A stretch of 64,000 nt of DNA from Cymodocea nodosa (Eukaryota; Streptophyta; Magnoliopsida; Alismatales; Cymodoceaceae): contig CM072336.1 of assembly GCA_036874045.1 (NCBI GenBank), positions 7,406,501-7,470,500 on the forward strand, in the 5' to 3' direction. The notes under the pieces are model-generated. The model was not told where the DNA came from. It made no database searches and saw only the letters and a list, made by a program, of their open reading frames with translations. Shown here piece by piece: positions 1 through 13,800 of the stretch. Both the position numbers and the translations under genes were made by a program. Each line of letters starts with the position of its first letter. Positions within the stretch are counted from its first letter, which is position 1.

Positions 1-560
1 AAAGTACTAGCAAAGGAAATGTTTGATTTCTTTAATGTCTTGATAATCACTTCTTGTAAAAAATATATCATTAACATAAATTACAAGAATGACAATATCT
101 CGTGAAATGTGCTTGATAAAAAGGAGGTGGTCTACTTGATAACTATCAAAGCTACCATACCGTATGATACTACTGAATTTTTCAAACCAAACTTTAAGAC
201 TCTATTTAAGGCTATGACTTGCTTTGTTGAGTAGGTAGGGAGTGTGCTCCTTTTGAGCAATATTGTTGGGAAGTTGCCTTGTAAAAATCTATTATTCTAA
301 ATCACTATAAAGAAATACACTTTTAACATCTAGCTGAGTGAGTGACTAAAATTGATTTATTGGCATAGTTAAGAGAATGTAGATAGAGTCAAAATAAACT
401 ACTAGAGAGAATGTCTTGAAGTAGTCAATACTATATTCTTGGAAGAAGTCATGTGCAATAAGACAAACTTTATATTAATCAATAGTATCATTTTTTAGGC
501 ACTTAATAGAGAAACTCATCCACAACAACCAAACAAGATACCAAATCTCACGTGACACAA
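1..560 (-). mobile_element. Ty1/copia reverse transcriptase fragment, antisense
   Basis: The minus strand, read from about 560 down to 1, gives copia RT blocks in the right order: LDVKSVFLYSDLE, then WFEKFS, then DHLLFIKH, then VILVIYVNDI. Stops and frameshifts interrupt it. The active-site box is YVND where the family has YVDD, so the enzyme would be dead even without the stops. The fragment is cut by the window edge and no LTR is visible. It lies upstream of the kinase gene on the opposite strand. Confidence 0.75.
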
Positions 561-1838
561 AACAAAAGTGCATTCATCTATTCATCCATTGCTACCTTTG
601 AATAAAGAGTTTGAAGAGTTTCATGATAATTTCTAAGTAAAGACACATTGGAGATAAGTATCATGCATGTGAGTTCTGTCAAAAAAGGACGGAGAAGTGA
701 ATGTTTGATTTTAAGATACCTGTGAATTTCATTTGATTATTTCCTTGGAAGGTGACACTTGAACTTGGGCTTGTTATTAATCGTAAAAAACAAATTCCTC
801 TTTTTGATGTTTTGGTCTTAATAAACAGATAAGAATTGAATTTTTAGCGCTCTAACTTAGGGATTGGTCAAATGCGCAAGGCAGTTGCCAAAAAAAACTT
901 GATACTTGACTTCGCAAAGCGTGGACTTTGACCGGAAGGCCGATGGCTTGGACGACTTCTACCAACCTCCCAGTTCTCTGTCCTTCCGTCATCCTCCTTG
1001 TTATTCCTTCTCTTTCCAATCCGGATGCATAAAGCCCCTTGGATTACCGTTCCCAGTCGATGCCATTACCATAATTCAACGCTAAGCCAGATTGAGACAT
1101 CCCTTCTTTCTCTTGTTCCTGTACTGCTGCAATTCAACCATTTGGGCCTTTGCTGCTGCTGTTTTGCCGGAGGAGGAGGAGGAGGAGGAGGAAGAGGTGG
1201 TGGTAGTGGAGAAAGAAAAGGAGAAGGGATGGAAAGAAGAATGTGTGTCCGGTACACGTTCAATTCCCATTATTTCTATACCATTCTTTTCTCTTAGACC
1301 GTGGTCCTTCGCTTTTCTTTATGGCGTTCCAGACTTCCATTGCCGCTTTTTTTTCTTACACAAAAAGCTTTTCATTGTCGCTAGTGGTGCTTTGAACCGG
1401 AAAACATCGTTATTTTCAGCTGCTGCAGCGGCTGCTTCTTTAACTTCGATTTCGGTTTGAAAGTTGTTTATCTTACTGAGAAAGCCAATTTGTAATATTC
1501 ATCTTGAGGAGTAGCTGGTGGAGGAGGATTTGGGTTCGAAGAAATTGCCGTTCTTCCTGGATTGGTGTCTTCAAAATTTGATTTTTTTTTTTTATATATG
1601 TGGTGCTCATTTGTGTTGCCATGGATGGATATTTGCTACGGTGAAATCTTCCCCTGACCACCATCCGCTGTATTTGTTAAAAAATTCCAGCGTCTTAGAA
1701 TAATTATTCGAAATGTCATGACAAGTATCCCAACCGGCAACAGAAGGGTTCCATCGATGAACAGTAGAAGTGGAACAAGTCAAAGGCTGGGAGATATAGA
1801 GGAGAAAGAGGGAGGAGCTGTTGACGCCTTCCTTGAGT
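561..1838 (+). promoter_or_regulatory. Upstream region and probable 5' UTR of the kinase/U-box gene
   Basis: Bases 561-950 show no gene. From about 900 to 1840 base composition changes: it becomes richer in C and T, with a GGA-rich run at about 1175-1200 and several GAGGAGG stretches, as in many plant 5' UTRs. The apparent reading frames here are low-complexity poly-Pro, poly-Gly or poly-Ser and not credible proteins. The start codon at 1839 follows directly. I cannot place the transcription start or a TATA box with confidence. Confidence 0.4.
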
Positions 1839-4800
1839 ATGGCATCCACATCCACATCCAGCATCTCTGAGGACACCTCTATGAGTACTGATGGTAAGTC
1901 ATCGGAGACCACAATTTATGTTGCAGTGGGGAAGGAATTCAAAGAGAGCAAGTCTACATTGGAATGGACACTTAACAACTTTCAATCACCAAAGAAGATT
2001 TTTATCATTCATGTTCATATCCCTGCTCAAACAGTTCCCATGAGTAAGTTTTTATGATTTATCAATCATTAGGTTGTTTTACCTTTTTTTTATATACTGT
2101 GTGTGACATTTGCAAGAAATTGGAAAATGCGATGGATCGGAGATCAGATGTTATTTTACTGACCATTCTAAAGATAATTTTTAACACTAGCACCAATTGC
2201 TTCATGTGTATTGTCTTATTCTAACAGTGATCTAAATCATGTAATTTAGGGTTAAGCCTTTCAACCTCTGAATTTTTTTGATTGGCTTACTTTGCCTTTG
2301 GAAACCGGGTCATTCTTGGAGCATTTCACGAATTGAAACTATTGCCTACCAATCTTGATTATTTTTTCCTCATGCATATCCAAAATTCTCCTCCTCCTCT
2401 ATCTTGTTTGTTTGTTATGCCATTTATCTTCATTTTTGGTTAGCAAATTTGGATGTGCTAAAATCTCATTCATTTTTACTATTTTGTCCCTTGTGCATAT
2501 CTTCACTTGCTAAAAAAAGTTGATGTTTTTTATTCTCAGTGGGGGGACGATTTCCAGTTTCTCGGCTATCTGAGCAAGAAGTTGAAGTGTACCATCTGGG
2601 GGAGAAAGAAAAGAAAGAAAAGAATATGAACAAATACTTGTCTATTTGTAACAGAGAAAAGGTCTATTGTATTTCCATTTTACATATTTTTTATTCTCTA
2701 ATCAGTTAGTTGACATTGCAAACTATTTTTGAAATAGAAGTAAATGTATTTTGAAGTTTGAACATTATAAAATGGTACTTTCATCCTCTAGGTACAAGCT
2801 GAAAAGCTAATGATTGAGAAAGATGATGTTGTAAAAGGGCTTACAGAGTTAATAGCTCAATTTGGTATCCAAAGACTTGTCATGGGAGCTGCTGCAGATG
2901 GAAAGTATTCAAAGTATGAACAAAGAAAGTAATTTTTTTCCTTGTGCTTATAAGATGAAACTTGGTTTGTCATCGTAAATACTTGACTGAAAGAAATGAC
3001 ACTTGATATGTCAACACATTTATATTAGTTAAGATAAAGGGTTTAATGGAATAAAGAGATTGTATTTTACTAAAAGAAAGGGAAGACCTTCTTATAGAGA
3101 GGCCAAGTACAACCAATAGACACATGTAAAACTCCAATGGATATATGGGAAACTGCAATAGATACTTGAGAAACTTTAATGGAATAAAGAGATTGTATTT
3201 TACTATAAGAAAGGGAAGACCTTCTTATAGAGAGGCCAAGTACAACCAATAGACACATGTAAAACTCCAATGGATATATGGGAAACTGCAATAGATACTT
3301 GAGAAACTTTAATGGACATATGAGAAACTCCAACAATCATGTTAGAATAAAAACACTTAATGACATTTAATGATAATTAACTTCAACACTCTTCTTCAAG
3401 TTGAGGAGTACAAATTAAATAAACTCATCTTGTTACATAACTTGTTGAAGAGACCTACATGCAATCTTTTGGTAAAAATATTAGCTACCTATTCGGAGAA
3501 TCTAGTATATGGAATGCAAGTAATTCTTTTAAAAATTAAATCATAGATGTAGTAACAATCAACTTCAATATATTTTGTTTTTTTATGAAAAGTATCATTG
3601 TTGACAATATAAATTGTGGTTTGATTGTCACAATGCATAACCATATGAGTGGCAATTCGAACATTAAACTTGGTCAATAAAGATCAGATCCAACAAAGCT
3701 CACTCTTAGTCTATGACATAGCTTGAAATTTAGACTCAACACTTGCCTTGGATACTACATTTTGCTTTTTACTCCTTAGGTCACTAAATTACCTCCAAAA
3801 TAAGTTCAATACCTAGTGGTGGACTTGTGATCTCTCTTGTCTCCCACATGACTAGCATCAAAATAGACTGAAACTTTTTGATGACCATTGTTGGAGTAGA
3901 TCAAACTTCTTTTAGGATGATTCTTAATATATGCAACAACTTGCATGACACCTTATTAGTGTACCAATTTAGGCTTCTACATAAATTGACTTAGAAGATC
4001 TACAATAAAGGAAATGTTAGGTTGTGTCATAGTGAGATAGATTAATTTATCAATAAATCTTCTATATTACCTTGCATCCTCAAGAAACTCTAAGTCCTTA
4101 TTCCAAAAGGTAGATTGGGATCTATAGGTGTTGTCTCTAGTTTGTAACTCAAAAGTTCTATTTCCTTTAAGAGATCTAAGACATAATTTCGTTAGGAAAT
4201 AATCATCTTACCCTTGACTTAGGCAAATTCAATCTTAAGAAAGTGTCATCCATATCTCTGTTCACAAAGTGTTTACTAATGAATGTCTTGGTAAATGCAA
4301 TGTCTACACTATCATCTCTTATGAGAAGAATATCATTTACATATAATGTTAGAATAGTATATCCAACACTCGACTTCCTAATGAAAATGAAACTATCAAC
4401 CTTGCACTTTGTAAAGTTCTATGAAAGCATAATTGAACTAAGTTTGGCAAATCAAGCTCATGGACTTTGTTTAAGTCCATATATAGCTTTGTGAAGTCTA
4501 CAAACCCAAGTCTCCTCTTGAGTAACAAAATTTGGAGGTTACTTCATGTAGATTTCTTCTTGAAGATCATCATATAAGAAAGCATTCCATACATCCAACT
4601 AATATAGGGCCCACCACTAATTCACTGTCGAAGACAACAGGATACAAATAAAATTGAGATGAGCCATCAAAAAGAATGTATCATAATAATCAACTCCATG
4701 AGTCTGAGTAAAATTGTGTGTTACCAAGTAAGCCTTATGATGCTTGATAATATCATTAGGGTGATATTTCACTATAAAAATCCATCGACAACCAACCACT

Positions 4801-7800
4801 AAGATATCTTTAGGCTGAGGAATAAGTTGCCACATTTGCTAACCTAGGAGTATCTACGTTTCAACATTCATAGTCTTTTTCCAATATGAAAGAGTGTCTC
4901 TTGATAATTCTTAGGTAAATATTTAGATGTGAAAGTAAGGGAAAAACATTTATAATTAAAAGATGAAGCATTATAAGAAACATAGTTGGATATAAGATGT
5001 AGGATGTAAAATATAAGAACGAGTACTTTTGTGTAAAGTAATAGGTAGGTCAAAAGAGAGATCTATTGTGGGGGAAGATGATCTAACCAATTGTGCAAGA
5101 AGTTCACATGACCATTGATGATAAACTTGTAGGGTGGCTAATGGCAATAAGGGTGGTGGAGGTGGTGGTAGAGGTGGTGATACCTTAAATGTAGGATGCG
5201 AAGATGATGATAATGAGGGTGATGGTGGTACCTTAGATGAAGGAGGTAATGGTGGTGATAGTAGTGCCTCAGATGGAGGAGGTAATGGTGGTAGTCTCTT
5301 TGATGACGAAGAAGACTTAATGATAAAGGATGACACATCAAGAGGAGAATCCTAAGATGACAAAGGAATTGTAGTCCCATCAGATGAAGAAAAATAGAGA
5401 ATATCCTCTTGAAAAATATCAGTTTAAATAAGATATTACCAAGTAGGAAGATGATAACAATGATACTTCTTAGACAACTGAAAGTATTCAACAAACACAC
5501 AATCAAGGGACCTAGGGAAAAACTTATTAAGTTTAGGAGTCAAATTCTTCACAAAAGTGGTACATCCAAATATCTTAAAAGGAGGATGAAATAATTTCTT
5601 TTCAGGACAAAGGCGTTGTAAAGGAATTGCTCCTCTTAAAGCACTAGAAGACAACTAGTTGTTCAAATAAGAGGTGTAGCAACAACATTAGACCAAAAAT
5701 ATTTTGGTATATACATCTCAATCAAAAGAAAGCGAACAACATTAAGGATATGTCAGTGTTTGCACTTGATAACTCTATTTTACTGAGATGCATGCCCACA
5801 AGTTGTTTAATGAAGAATGTTATGCTTAGTACACAAAGAAGCAATACCAAAGTAGGTAAACTCAAGTGCATTGTCGGAATGAAATATTTTGGGAATAATA
5901 TGAAACTAAATTTGAATTTCATTGAAAAATGAACGAATAACCTTCAACATAGTTTGACAATTTTTCAACAAATACAACTAAGAGATTTTGAAAAAATTAT
6001 TGACAAAGACAACATAATAATGATAACCAGAAATAGACGTGACCTTAGAGGATCTTCAAACATCACAATGAATGATATCAAAATGTTCAAGAGTAAAAGA
6101 TAACTCCTTACTGACGTAGGTAGCACGAAACTACTTGCCTATAATACAAGGACAACTAAAATACAAAATAGATATCTAAGGAAGAGCCTTCCAAAGTTTA
6201 TGATGTAAAGGGTGATCAATATGCTAATGTCAAAGCAAGAATGAGTCGTCAAAGGTAACTATGGAGGCAATACCATGAGGTGCATCATCTTTAGCCAAAA
6301 TGTAAACTCCATGACTATAATCATGGTCGACACCAATTCTCCTTTCTATCTGTAGATCTTAAAAGATACAATGAAAAGAAAAAAAAAGACAAAACAATAT
6401 AATTGTTTAGTGATAACACTAATGGAGAGAAGATTTATTGAAAAGTTAGGAATATATAAGACTTTTTCCAAGATGATATCAGAAGTAACAAGCACAATGC
6501 TTTCACCCAAGACAAGATAGTTGTCTATTAGCAATGACAATAGATTTTATGTTGAAAAAGTTAGTAATGCGAGAAAATAAAGAATCATTACTAGCAACAT
6601 GGTTAGAAATACCCAAATCAATAATCTAAGAATAATCAAAGGTAGTGGAGACATGAAGGGTAGATATACCTAAGACATGAGTCGTAGAAGCTTCTTTTTG
6701 TTGTTGAGCCTAATATATCATCAATTCATTAAAATCTGTCTAAGTAATCTAGACCAGATTGAGATTAATAGATGATTTCTTAGGTAGGTGCTCCTGAGAT
6801 GATTATGTAGTGACGAAATGAGTGATAGTTGGAAGAGCGGATGGATGTTCAAACTTATCCTAACAGTGATTAGAAGGGTGATTCTTCTTATCGTAGTGAA
6901 CACATAGGGCTTGTATTTGATTATGCCCTCTAGACTTCCCTCAACCATGCTAAGAGGTGCCACTATAAGGGAGGTGACCATTAGAGGTAGTTGCTAAGGT
7001 CGAAGATTCAATAGAAGTCGAGGTAACACCCTTTGAGGAAGTCATAGAAACATGAAACACTTTGTTGAATGTTAACTAATGAGATGGTAATACATCGACA
7101 ATAAAGACTTGACTATGAATTTATGACAATAGCTTGGGACAAAGGCCAATAAGAAATAACACAACACCCAACTCCTCATTGTAGTGATGTTAGGTGGCAA
7201 GATTTAGACCAAGAGGTTAATAAACATTAAACTTGTCTAGAATAGCCTATAGTCAAGTATAAAAGGCATGAATGTTCCCATCGCCTTACTTGTAGTTGAA
7301 AATAGTTTTATATACTTCACAAACCCTAAATATATTCTACTTATTCCCATATGTGTTGCATAGGTTCTCTTAAATCTGATAAGTAGGGCAAATTCGAGAG
7401 AAACTCCTTGTGATATGTTTATCAACACTATTGATGAGCCATGATATCACTGTAACATTGGCCACTCGCTAATTTGCATAGGCCTCTGACTTGATGTTCA
7501 ATAGATTTTCAAAGAGATGAACCTCTCACTACTATAATATGACGAAGAGCCCAATGATGATAGTTAAGCTTGTTGAGTTTAACTCTAGTGACTATAAGTT
7601 TGAAGGAATTTACTAGAGTATTAGAGGAAGATGATGATGATGTCATTGAAACTTCAAAGACTATTGCCAAAAAGAGGAATGATATCGAGAGAAGTCAATG
7701 AACTTGGGAGTCAACCTACCAAGCACTACATTCTAACGGTGATTTCACAAGTGTGTGTAAGATTTGAAGGAGACATTAGCATTGAAGGAGGTCATCAAAA

Positions 7801-10800
7801 ACCTTAAACTCTAATGAACCTTGCTTTGATACCAAGTTAAGACAAATAGTTTAGTAAAAAAAGGAGATTGTATTTTATTAAGGAAAAGGGAGACCTTTTT
7901 AGAGAAAGACCAAGTACAACCAATGGATACATGAGGAATCCCAATAGACATATAGAGAACTCCAATAGATATATGGAGAATCCCAATGGACATATTGGAA
8001 TCTTCAATAGTCATATTAGAATAATAACACTTAAAAATACTTAATGACATTTAATGATACTTGATGATAATTAACTCCAACAATATTCAACCAATATGGT
8101 TGCTATTGACTATTTTATGATATTGCATGGAAATTTTAATTGCTTCTTTTCTGATTAATAATATAGACTACGTTGCAGCTAGTTCCCTCTCATCCCCTCC
8201 TACAGAGTTCAGGTCTGATATTTCTGCACTTGTTATATGAGAGAAGCCCACGAAAATATTATGCTAGAACAAGTGAAAGAAAATAATCCAATAAGCTGTA
8301 GGAATCTTCTCAGGGTAGTTTGATAGAAAGTTGACAATAGTTGTTTATCCACTGACCATTTCTTAAAAAACAGAGATTAAACTGCATGATCAGTAATCTT
8401 GCATAAAATCATACAGATTATTAATTTAATAATTTTCAGCATATTTGGCTAATTTATCAGTCTATCTCTTTATCTTACAGGGATATGAAAATGCCAAGGT
8501 CTACAAAGGCAAGCAAATTATACAAGGAAGCTCCACCATCATGCCAGATTTGGTTTGTTTGCAGAAGGTGCTTAATATGCACAAGGTAAATCTTCAGGAA
8601 TTTGTTTTCTTTTACAAATAATATTTGAAAATATGTGTATATTTTGAGAAAAATTAGTGGCTAAGCTTTAAGTACATAATCAATTAAAACATCAGTTATT
8701 TTGAATTGCCATCAAGCTTCAATTTGGTATGTACTGATGCTGTTCTTTCTTTGTCCAATATTGTTTCTGTAGAGATACTCATGTGAATGAGGTACCTACT
8801 GCAAGTGATAGTAATAGATCTGTCCAATCAGAAACATCACAATCCAAATCATCAAAGCACTGGTTAGGCCCGATCCACGAGTTCTTCAAGAATAAGTCAT
8901 TGCCTTCAATGCAGTCATCATCCTTAGACCAGACCACTAGACAATTGAATCCCCCAAACAGGCAGAATAAAGATGACGATTTTATGTGGGAAGGGGTTCC
9001 AAGAAATCTCCATGATTCAAATCTTTGTTTATGGAGTGGAGGAGATGAAACAACTAGCAGTTTTTATTCAAGTACAGCACCAAATGATCGACAGAAAGAA
9101 GATGAGTCTTTAATTGACCATTCGGAGGAAAATTATGAAGAAGACCCTCAAAATTTATCCCTACATTTGCAGGTGCATAGTTTTAGAGTTTCATATACAG
9201 CTTCAACTTTTACATATATTACATAATAGCAACTACTCTTTCGCTGATTTCTGATGAAATGTCGGTATCCAAAACCAGTTGAATATGAGTGGAGAGGAAT
9301 TTTTTATATATTTGTGTCAAATTCCATCTTATTTTTCACCAAGAGACTATTTCAGCACTTGTCTTACTAATGACTCTTTTTTAAGCCATACAAATATCTT
9401 TATTCTTGAATTGAATAGATGTACAAAGACTTGAATCCAGAAGACCATATTTGACTTTGATACCGAGATAAAATGCAGATAACTCAAAATTAGTTGGTTA
9501 TAAGTAAAGGGATCCTTTGTTATATATTTGTGTCCAATCCCATTTCATTTTCCAATATGAGACATTTTTCAATGAGGTTCTTGGTTTCATTCAGAAAGTT
9601 TTGATGGTTACAAGAAGAGCAAAAATCTGATACAAGTTCAAATTTGTTGGTATATTTACAAATGGTGTTAGACAAGGTCGTTAAGGTGCTAGGCATTTAT
9701 GTTTACGGGGATAGGTGGATCTGGATAGATCCACTTAAGGATCTAATAAATTTCCATTTATAAGAAACTCTATATGAGGGTTTGTTAGAGTTTTTAAACC
9801 CTAAAAAGAATAAAAAACCCTTGTAAACTATTCTCTGCCCAACCTCTCACCTCTGGCAGTTGTAGCACACCCATTTTTTGTGCTTTGATGAGCTCTTTGG
9901 CCAAAATCTGTTGACAAAGAGCAGTTCTGGTGAACTTCTAATGAATTTTGGTGATCTTCTAGCAAACTTCTAGTGACTCCAGTGAGATTTCATGAAATTT
10001 CCAATGGCTCCAATGGTAGGACAGTGCATTGACAACTATAGCTGAATTACCACGATGTTTTTCACCTTTTTCCCACCTCACTTTTTAAGGTAAGCAACTA
10101 TATTCCATTAAAGATTTTAAGTTTCTTTTCTTAGTGTATCCCTCTCCTAGATTTTAAGTTTCTTTTTTTTAAATTTTTTATCTTCTTAAATAGTTTAAAA
10201 GTGTGAAAACAAAGAAATAGGTGGATGCAGAATGATCTATTAATTAAGATAATACTTCTACGTACATTGGCTACAAGAAAAATACCATTATATGATTAAC
10301 AATGTGAAACTGAACCCACAAAAAGCCTAGCTTAACCCAACGCTAAGTTCCATATAAAAGTCCATTTATTCATATATTCTAACACTCTTCTTCAAGTTAG
10401 AACATCTAAGACATTTTCCTTCCAACTGACTCAAATATAATAATAAACAATAAAAGAAACATAAACAATTATAGCAAACATTAAACAAATAAAAACTGTA
10501 ATGGCTATTGTAGCAGAAGTAGCAATAATGGTAGAATTGATATGCAGGAAGGAACAATGGTCAAAGAAACCGCACTTAGTTTTGTCAACAGCAACATTTG
10601 TGATAGGCAATTGGCAAGCTCCAAAGATGAGCACTTTTAGGCAAACACTAAAAAACTTACAAAGATAAACTCCTATAGACACCAATACAATCATCATTAA
10701 ACTATCCAAAAATAGTCACAAAACAACACTACCTAGAGTTGTAAGACTTGTCTCATGGAAACAAACACTATATTAATGGAGCTAAATTACTTAAATGTTG

Positions 10801-13800
10801 AGACTCACACAAGAAACAATTAGAAGAAAATTGAAAGTTAATGATAGATATTAACAATTTTTTACTCTATTTTTTCTTTTTTTTGATTTTTCCTTTTTTT
10901 CTTTTTTTTTAAATTTCACCATTTTTTATGACACTATTTTTTATTCCAAACAATTCTCTATCCTCCTTTTTCTTTCTTTCACTCTCTACATCTTTAACTC
11001 TTACATGTTTTCCCACTCCCTCCCTTTTTCCTTTTTTTTAAAATAAAAAATTGATCCTTAACCATCTTTTTCTTCATTTCTTATACTCTCTTGAACCCAT
11101 TATTACATTACCGATGGGTCATAGAGACAAGCTCAAGGAAATTGAGAGTCATTGGTTGATGATGATGGTAGACAAGCCTAACAATGGCAAAGGAGAGCAA
11201 GGAGGCTAGAGGTAGTGGCAAAGGGTATGGCCCTGTAAGGGGTTGGTGACGTCAGTGGAGGATTTCATGGTCTAATGATGTGATGCCTATTGCAGTGGCG
11301 ATGTACTTGTAATAGTGATGGCAGTGATTGGAGGACCTATGGTGATAGTGACAACCTAGGTAGATGCTATGATTGGCTTGGAAGATAGGGAGGGGTGATC
11401 AGCTATGAGTGGAAGGTGGTGGCTAGGGTTTTGGGATTGAGGGGAAGGTGGCCAAAATGGTTGCAGTTTCCTTCTTTCTTACAAATTTTTACACTTTTGA
11501 TTCTCAAAACCAGGATGTTGGTATCATGTGAAAATAAAAAATAGGTAGAAGTAGAATGATCCATCAATCAAGAAAATATCTCTATATATAAGGCTACAAA
11601 AAAGAAACCATTGTATGATAAGCAATGCAGGACTAAACCTATATGCAATCCTAATTTAACCTAACTCTAAAATCCATATAGAGATTTATTTATTCATTCA
11701 CTTTAATAAATAGAAATGTTCTTTTTGTAGTAGATAGGTTATTTCACCTCTCTTTCAATTCATCTTAAATATCCATGCTTATGCTGATTATACTTAAATT
11801 ATTTAGTACTGATTATTTATGAAAATTTAATTCTGTTTTTTAGGATAATTCAAGTCAATGCTGATTATTGATGAAAATTTCATGAAATTATTTATTCTGA
11901 TGAATATTTAATCTGTTGATGTCTTGTTGAAAATCTAGTATAATATTGAGGAACATTTATTGCTAGTTATCTGAAATAAAATTAGATAAAAACTTAACTC
12001 AAGATTGAAGACTTGTTCCTAAATTCTAATTACAAACTAAATTTCTTCATGTTGATTGCTTTATTACTATGTTTTAAAATTACTGTTTTCTAAATTTCTA
12101 ATACTAATTTTTGTACTACTGAATTTAAATACTGTTTTTAGTTTATTTCAATACTATTTTTTCAATAATTATGTTTTATCAAGTTTATGAGTCAGGATAT
12201 TGTAAGAGGAAATTAATGACACTTCTCCAAAATCACCACCAAAGGTAGACGCTGAGAATTTTTTTCATTTATTGTGTATTCATACATTGTTCCTAATTTA
12301 GCATCTAATCTATCAAGATGTGCTAGATTGAAATGACTCAGGATGAAAATTTTACTGACAAGAACATGGTGCAATATCTTCCATGTAGAAAGAAATCAAA
12401 TGGTAGGTTCAAAAGATTATCCAAATGTCCCATTACCACAAGAGACATTACTAATGAGATGTTGATATGGAACACAAGGATAGAGAAGAGGAAGACTGAA
12501 GTAGTGTAGGAGACTGTAGATGATGAGTTACAATCAGTTGAAGGAAACAGCAATCCTCTAGTAACATAAGTTATAACGAACTAGGAAAATGCAAGTGCAA
12601 GAGCAAAGATCGTGGAAAAGAATGTTGGATCCCTAGATGTCTTGTGTAGAGAAGATTTATATACTTTTGTTAGAGAAAGAAGACAGAAAAGGAGGAAAAA
12701 ATGACATTGAAGAGGAAACTGGTCTGTCATTGTTGAGAAAGAAGTAAAGAGTCATTGAAGATCCCCCAAGAAAAAAAAAAGCCATTATTGATGAGATATT
12801 TTGAAATGTTTTATGAATATGGTCTGTCATAACATTGTGAACAGCTATTAATGTGGTCTGTCATAACATTGTGAACAAGCTAATAGATGAGGTTCTTTGT
12901 GAAGTAATTGGATGATATGGAAGAGGAAACTGGTCACTTTCTTAATGTCATGTTAGAAAATTATTGTTAGAGAAAAATATGTGGACATTATCATTGTAAG
13001 AAAAGTGTATGAGGCACATTGGAAGAAGCATGACATTACCCTTATATTCAATGGATGGACTGACAAAAGTGAAGATTTTTAGCAAATCTTTGGTAAATTA
13101 TATGGAACGTTCTACCTCTACTCAATTGATACATCTAAGCATGAGAAGATCACTAATTGTTTACACTCATCCTACAAACTATGAAACATGATGGGGCTTA
13201 GAATGCTGTGCAAGTTTGCATGAATAATACAACATATTATGTTCTTAAAGGAAAGAAATTGATAGAGAAGAATGATACAGTATTTTGGACATCTTGTGTC
13301 TCCCATTGTTTTGAGTGAAGAAGTTGCCACAGCCACCAACAAAGCCAGCCAGATATAACAATTTCGTCCTTTCTGTGTGTTATGAACGAGATTGCTGATA
13401 AAGAATTGCAACCACAATCCCTTTTGCAAATTCAAGAAGCCTGAGACACCCTTGGTTGGGTTCAAGGAGTTGACTACCATAAGTTGCATTAGTTATCCAG
13501 CCACTCTATTGAAAATTATCATTTGAAGGGAGAGATAGATACTTTTGTAAGGAGGGGGTGCCTGGATATATATGTGAGTGATAGTTCTGAGGGGAGGCTT
13601 GAATTATACATGTCAATTAGGTTGGGTTAGGTTGAGACGACACAGAAATGCTTGGCAAGGTAGCCATTTTGTGCTGTGTTAACATGGCACAATTAGCCAA
13701 GAGGTTGGCCCAACATGGCTTAAAGGCACATTTTTTTCATGTTAAGTTGTGCAATGGTCATGCTTGTACCATGTTATGCTCATGTCATCCTACATGTCAT

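Larger units (their letters stand above)
3027..8082 (-). mobile_element. Full-length but degenerate Ty1/copia element, antisense in intron 3
   Basis: LTRs lie at 3027-3388 (the element's 3' LTR) and 7835-8082 (5' LTR), flanked by the exact 5-bp target duplication ATATT (3022-3026 and 8083-8087). A primer-binding site complementary to initiator tRNA-Met sits directly inside the 5' LTR (7823-7834, TGGTATCAAAGC on the minus strand). A GAAGAAGAG polypurine tract abuts the 3' LTR. Read on the minus strand, the domains run: gag (about 6720-7820), NLLSIS-type protease/pre-integrase block (6346-6540), integrase (about 5480-6200), RT (about 4200-4840, with [10 protein letters not shown] and YVND), and RNase H (3489-3677, with CDNQTTIYI and [10 protein letters not shown]). 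Many stops and frameshifts show it is dead. Confidence 0.92.

Noticed and set aside
1066-1460. Overlapping poly-Pro, poly-Gly and poly-Glu frames on both strands
   Set aside because: They translate one GGA/CCT-rich run in different frames; this is leader sequence, not protein.
3044-3330. CRISPR-like regular repeats
   Set aside because: Units are adjacent without unique spacers, in a plant LTR; this is a tandem duplication.
5134-5506. Gly-rich and His/Leu-rich frames on opposite strands
   Set aside because: They cover a GGTGGT-rich part of the antisense copia polyprotein (linker between integrase and RT); shadows of a dead element.
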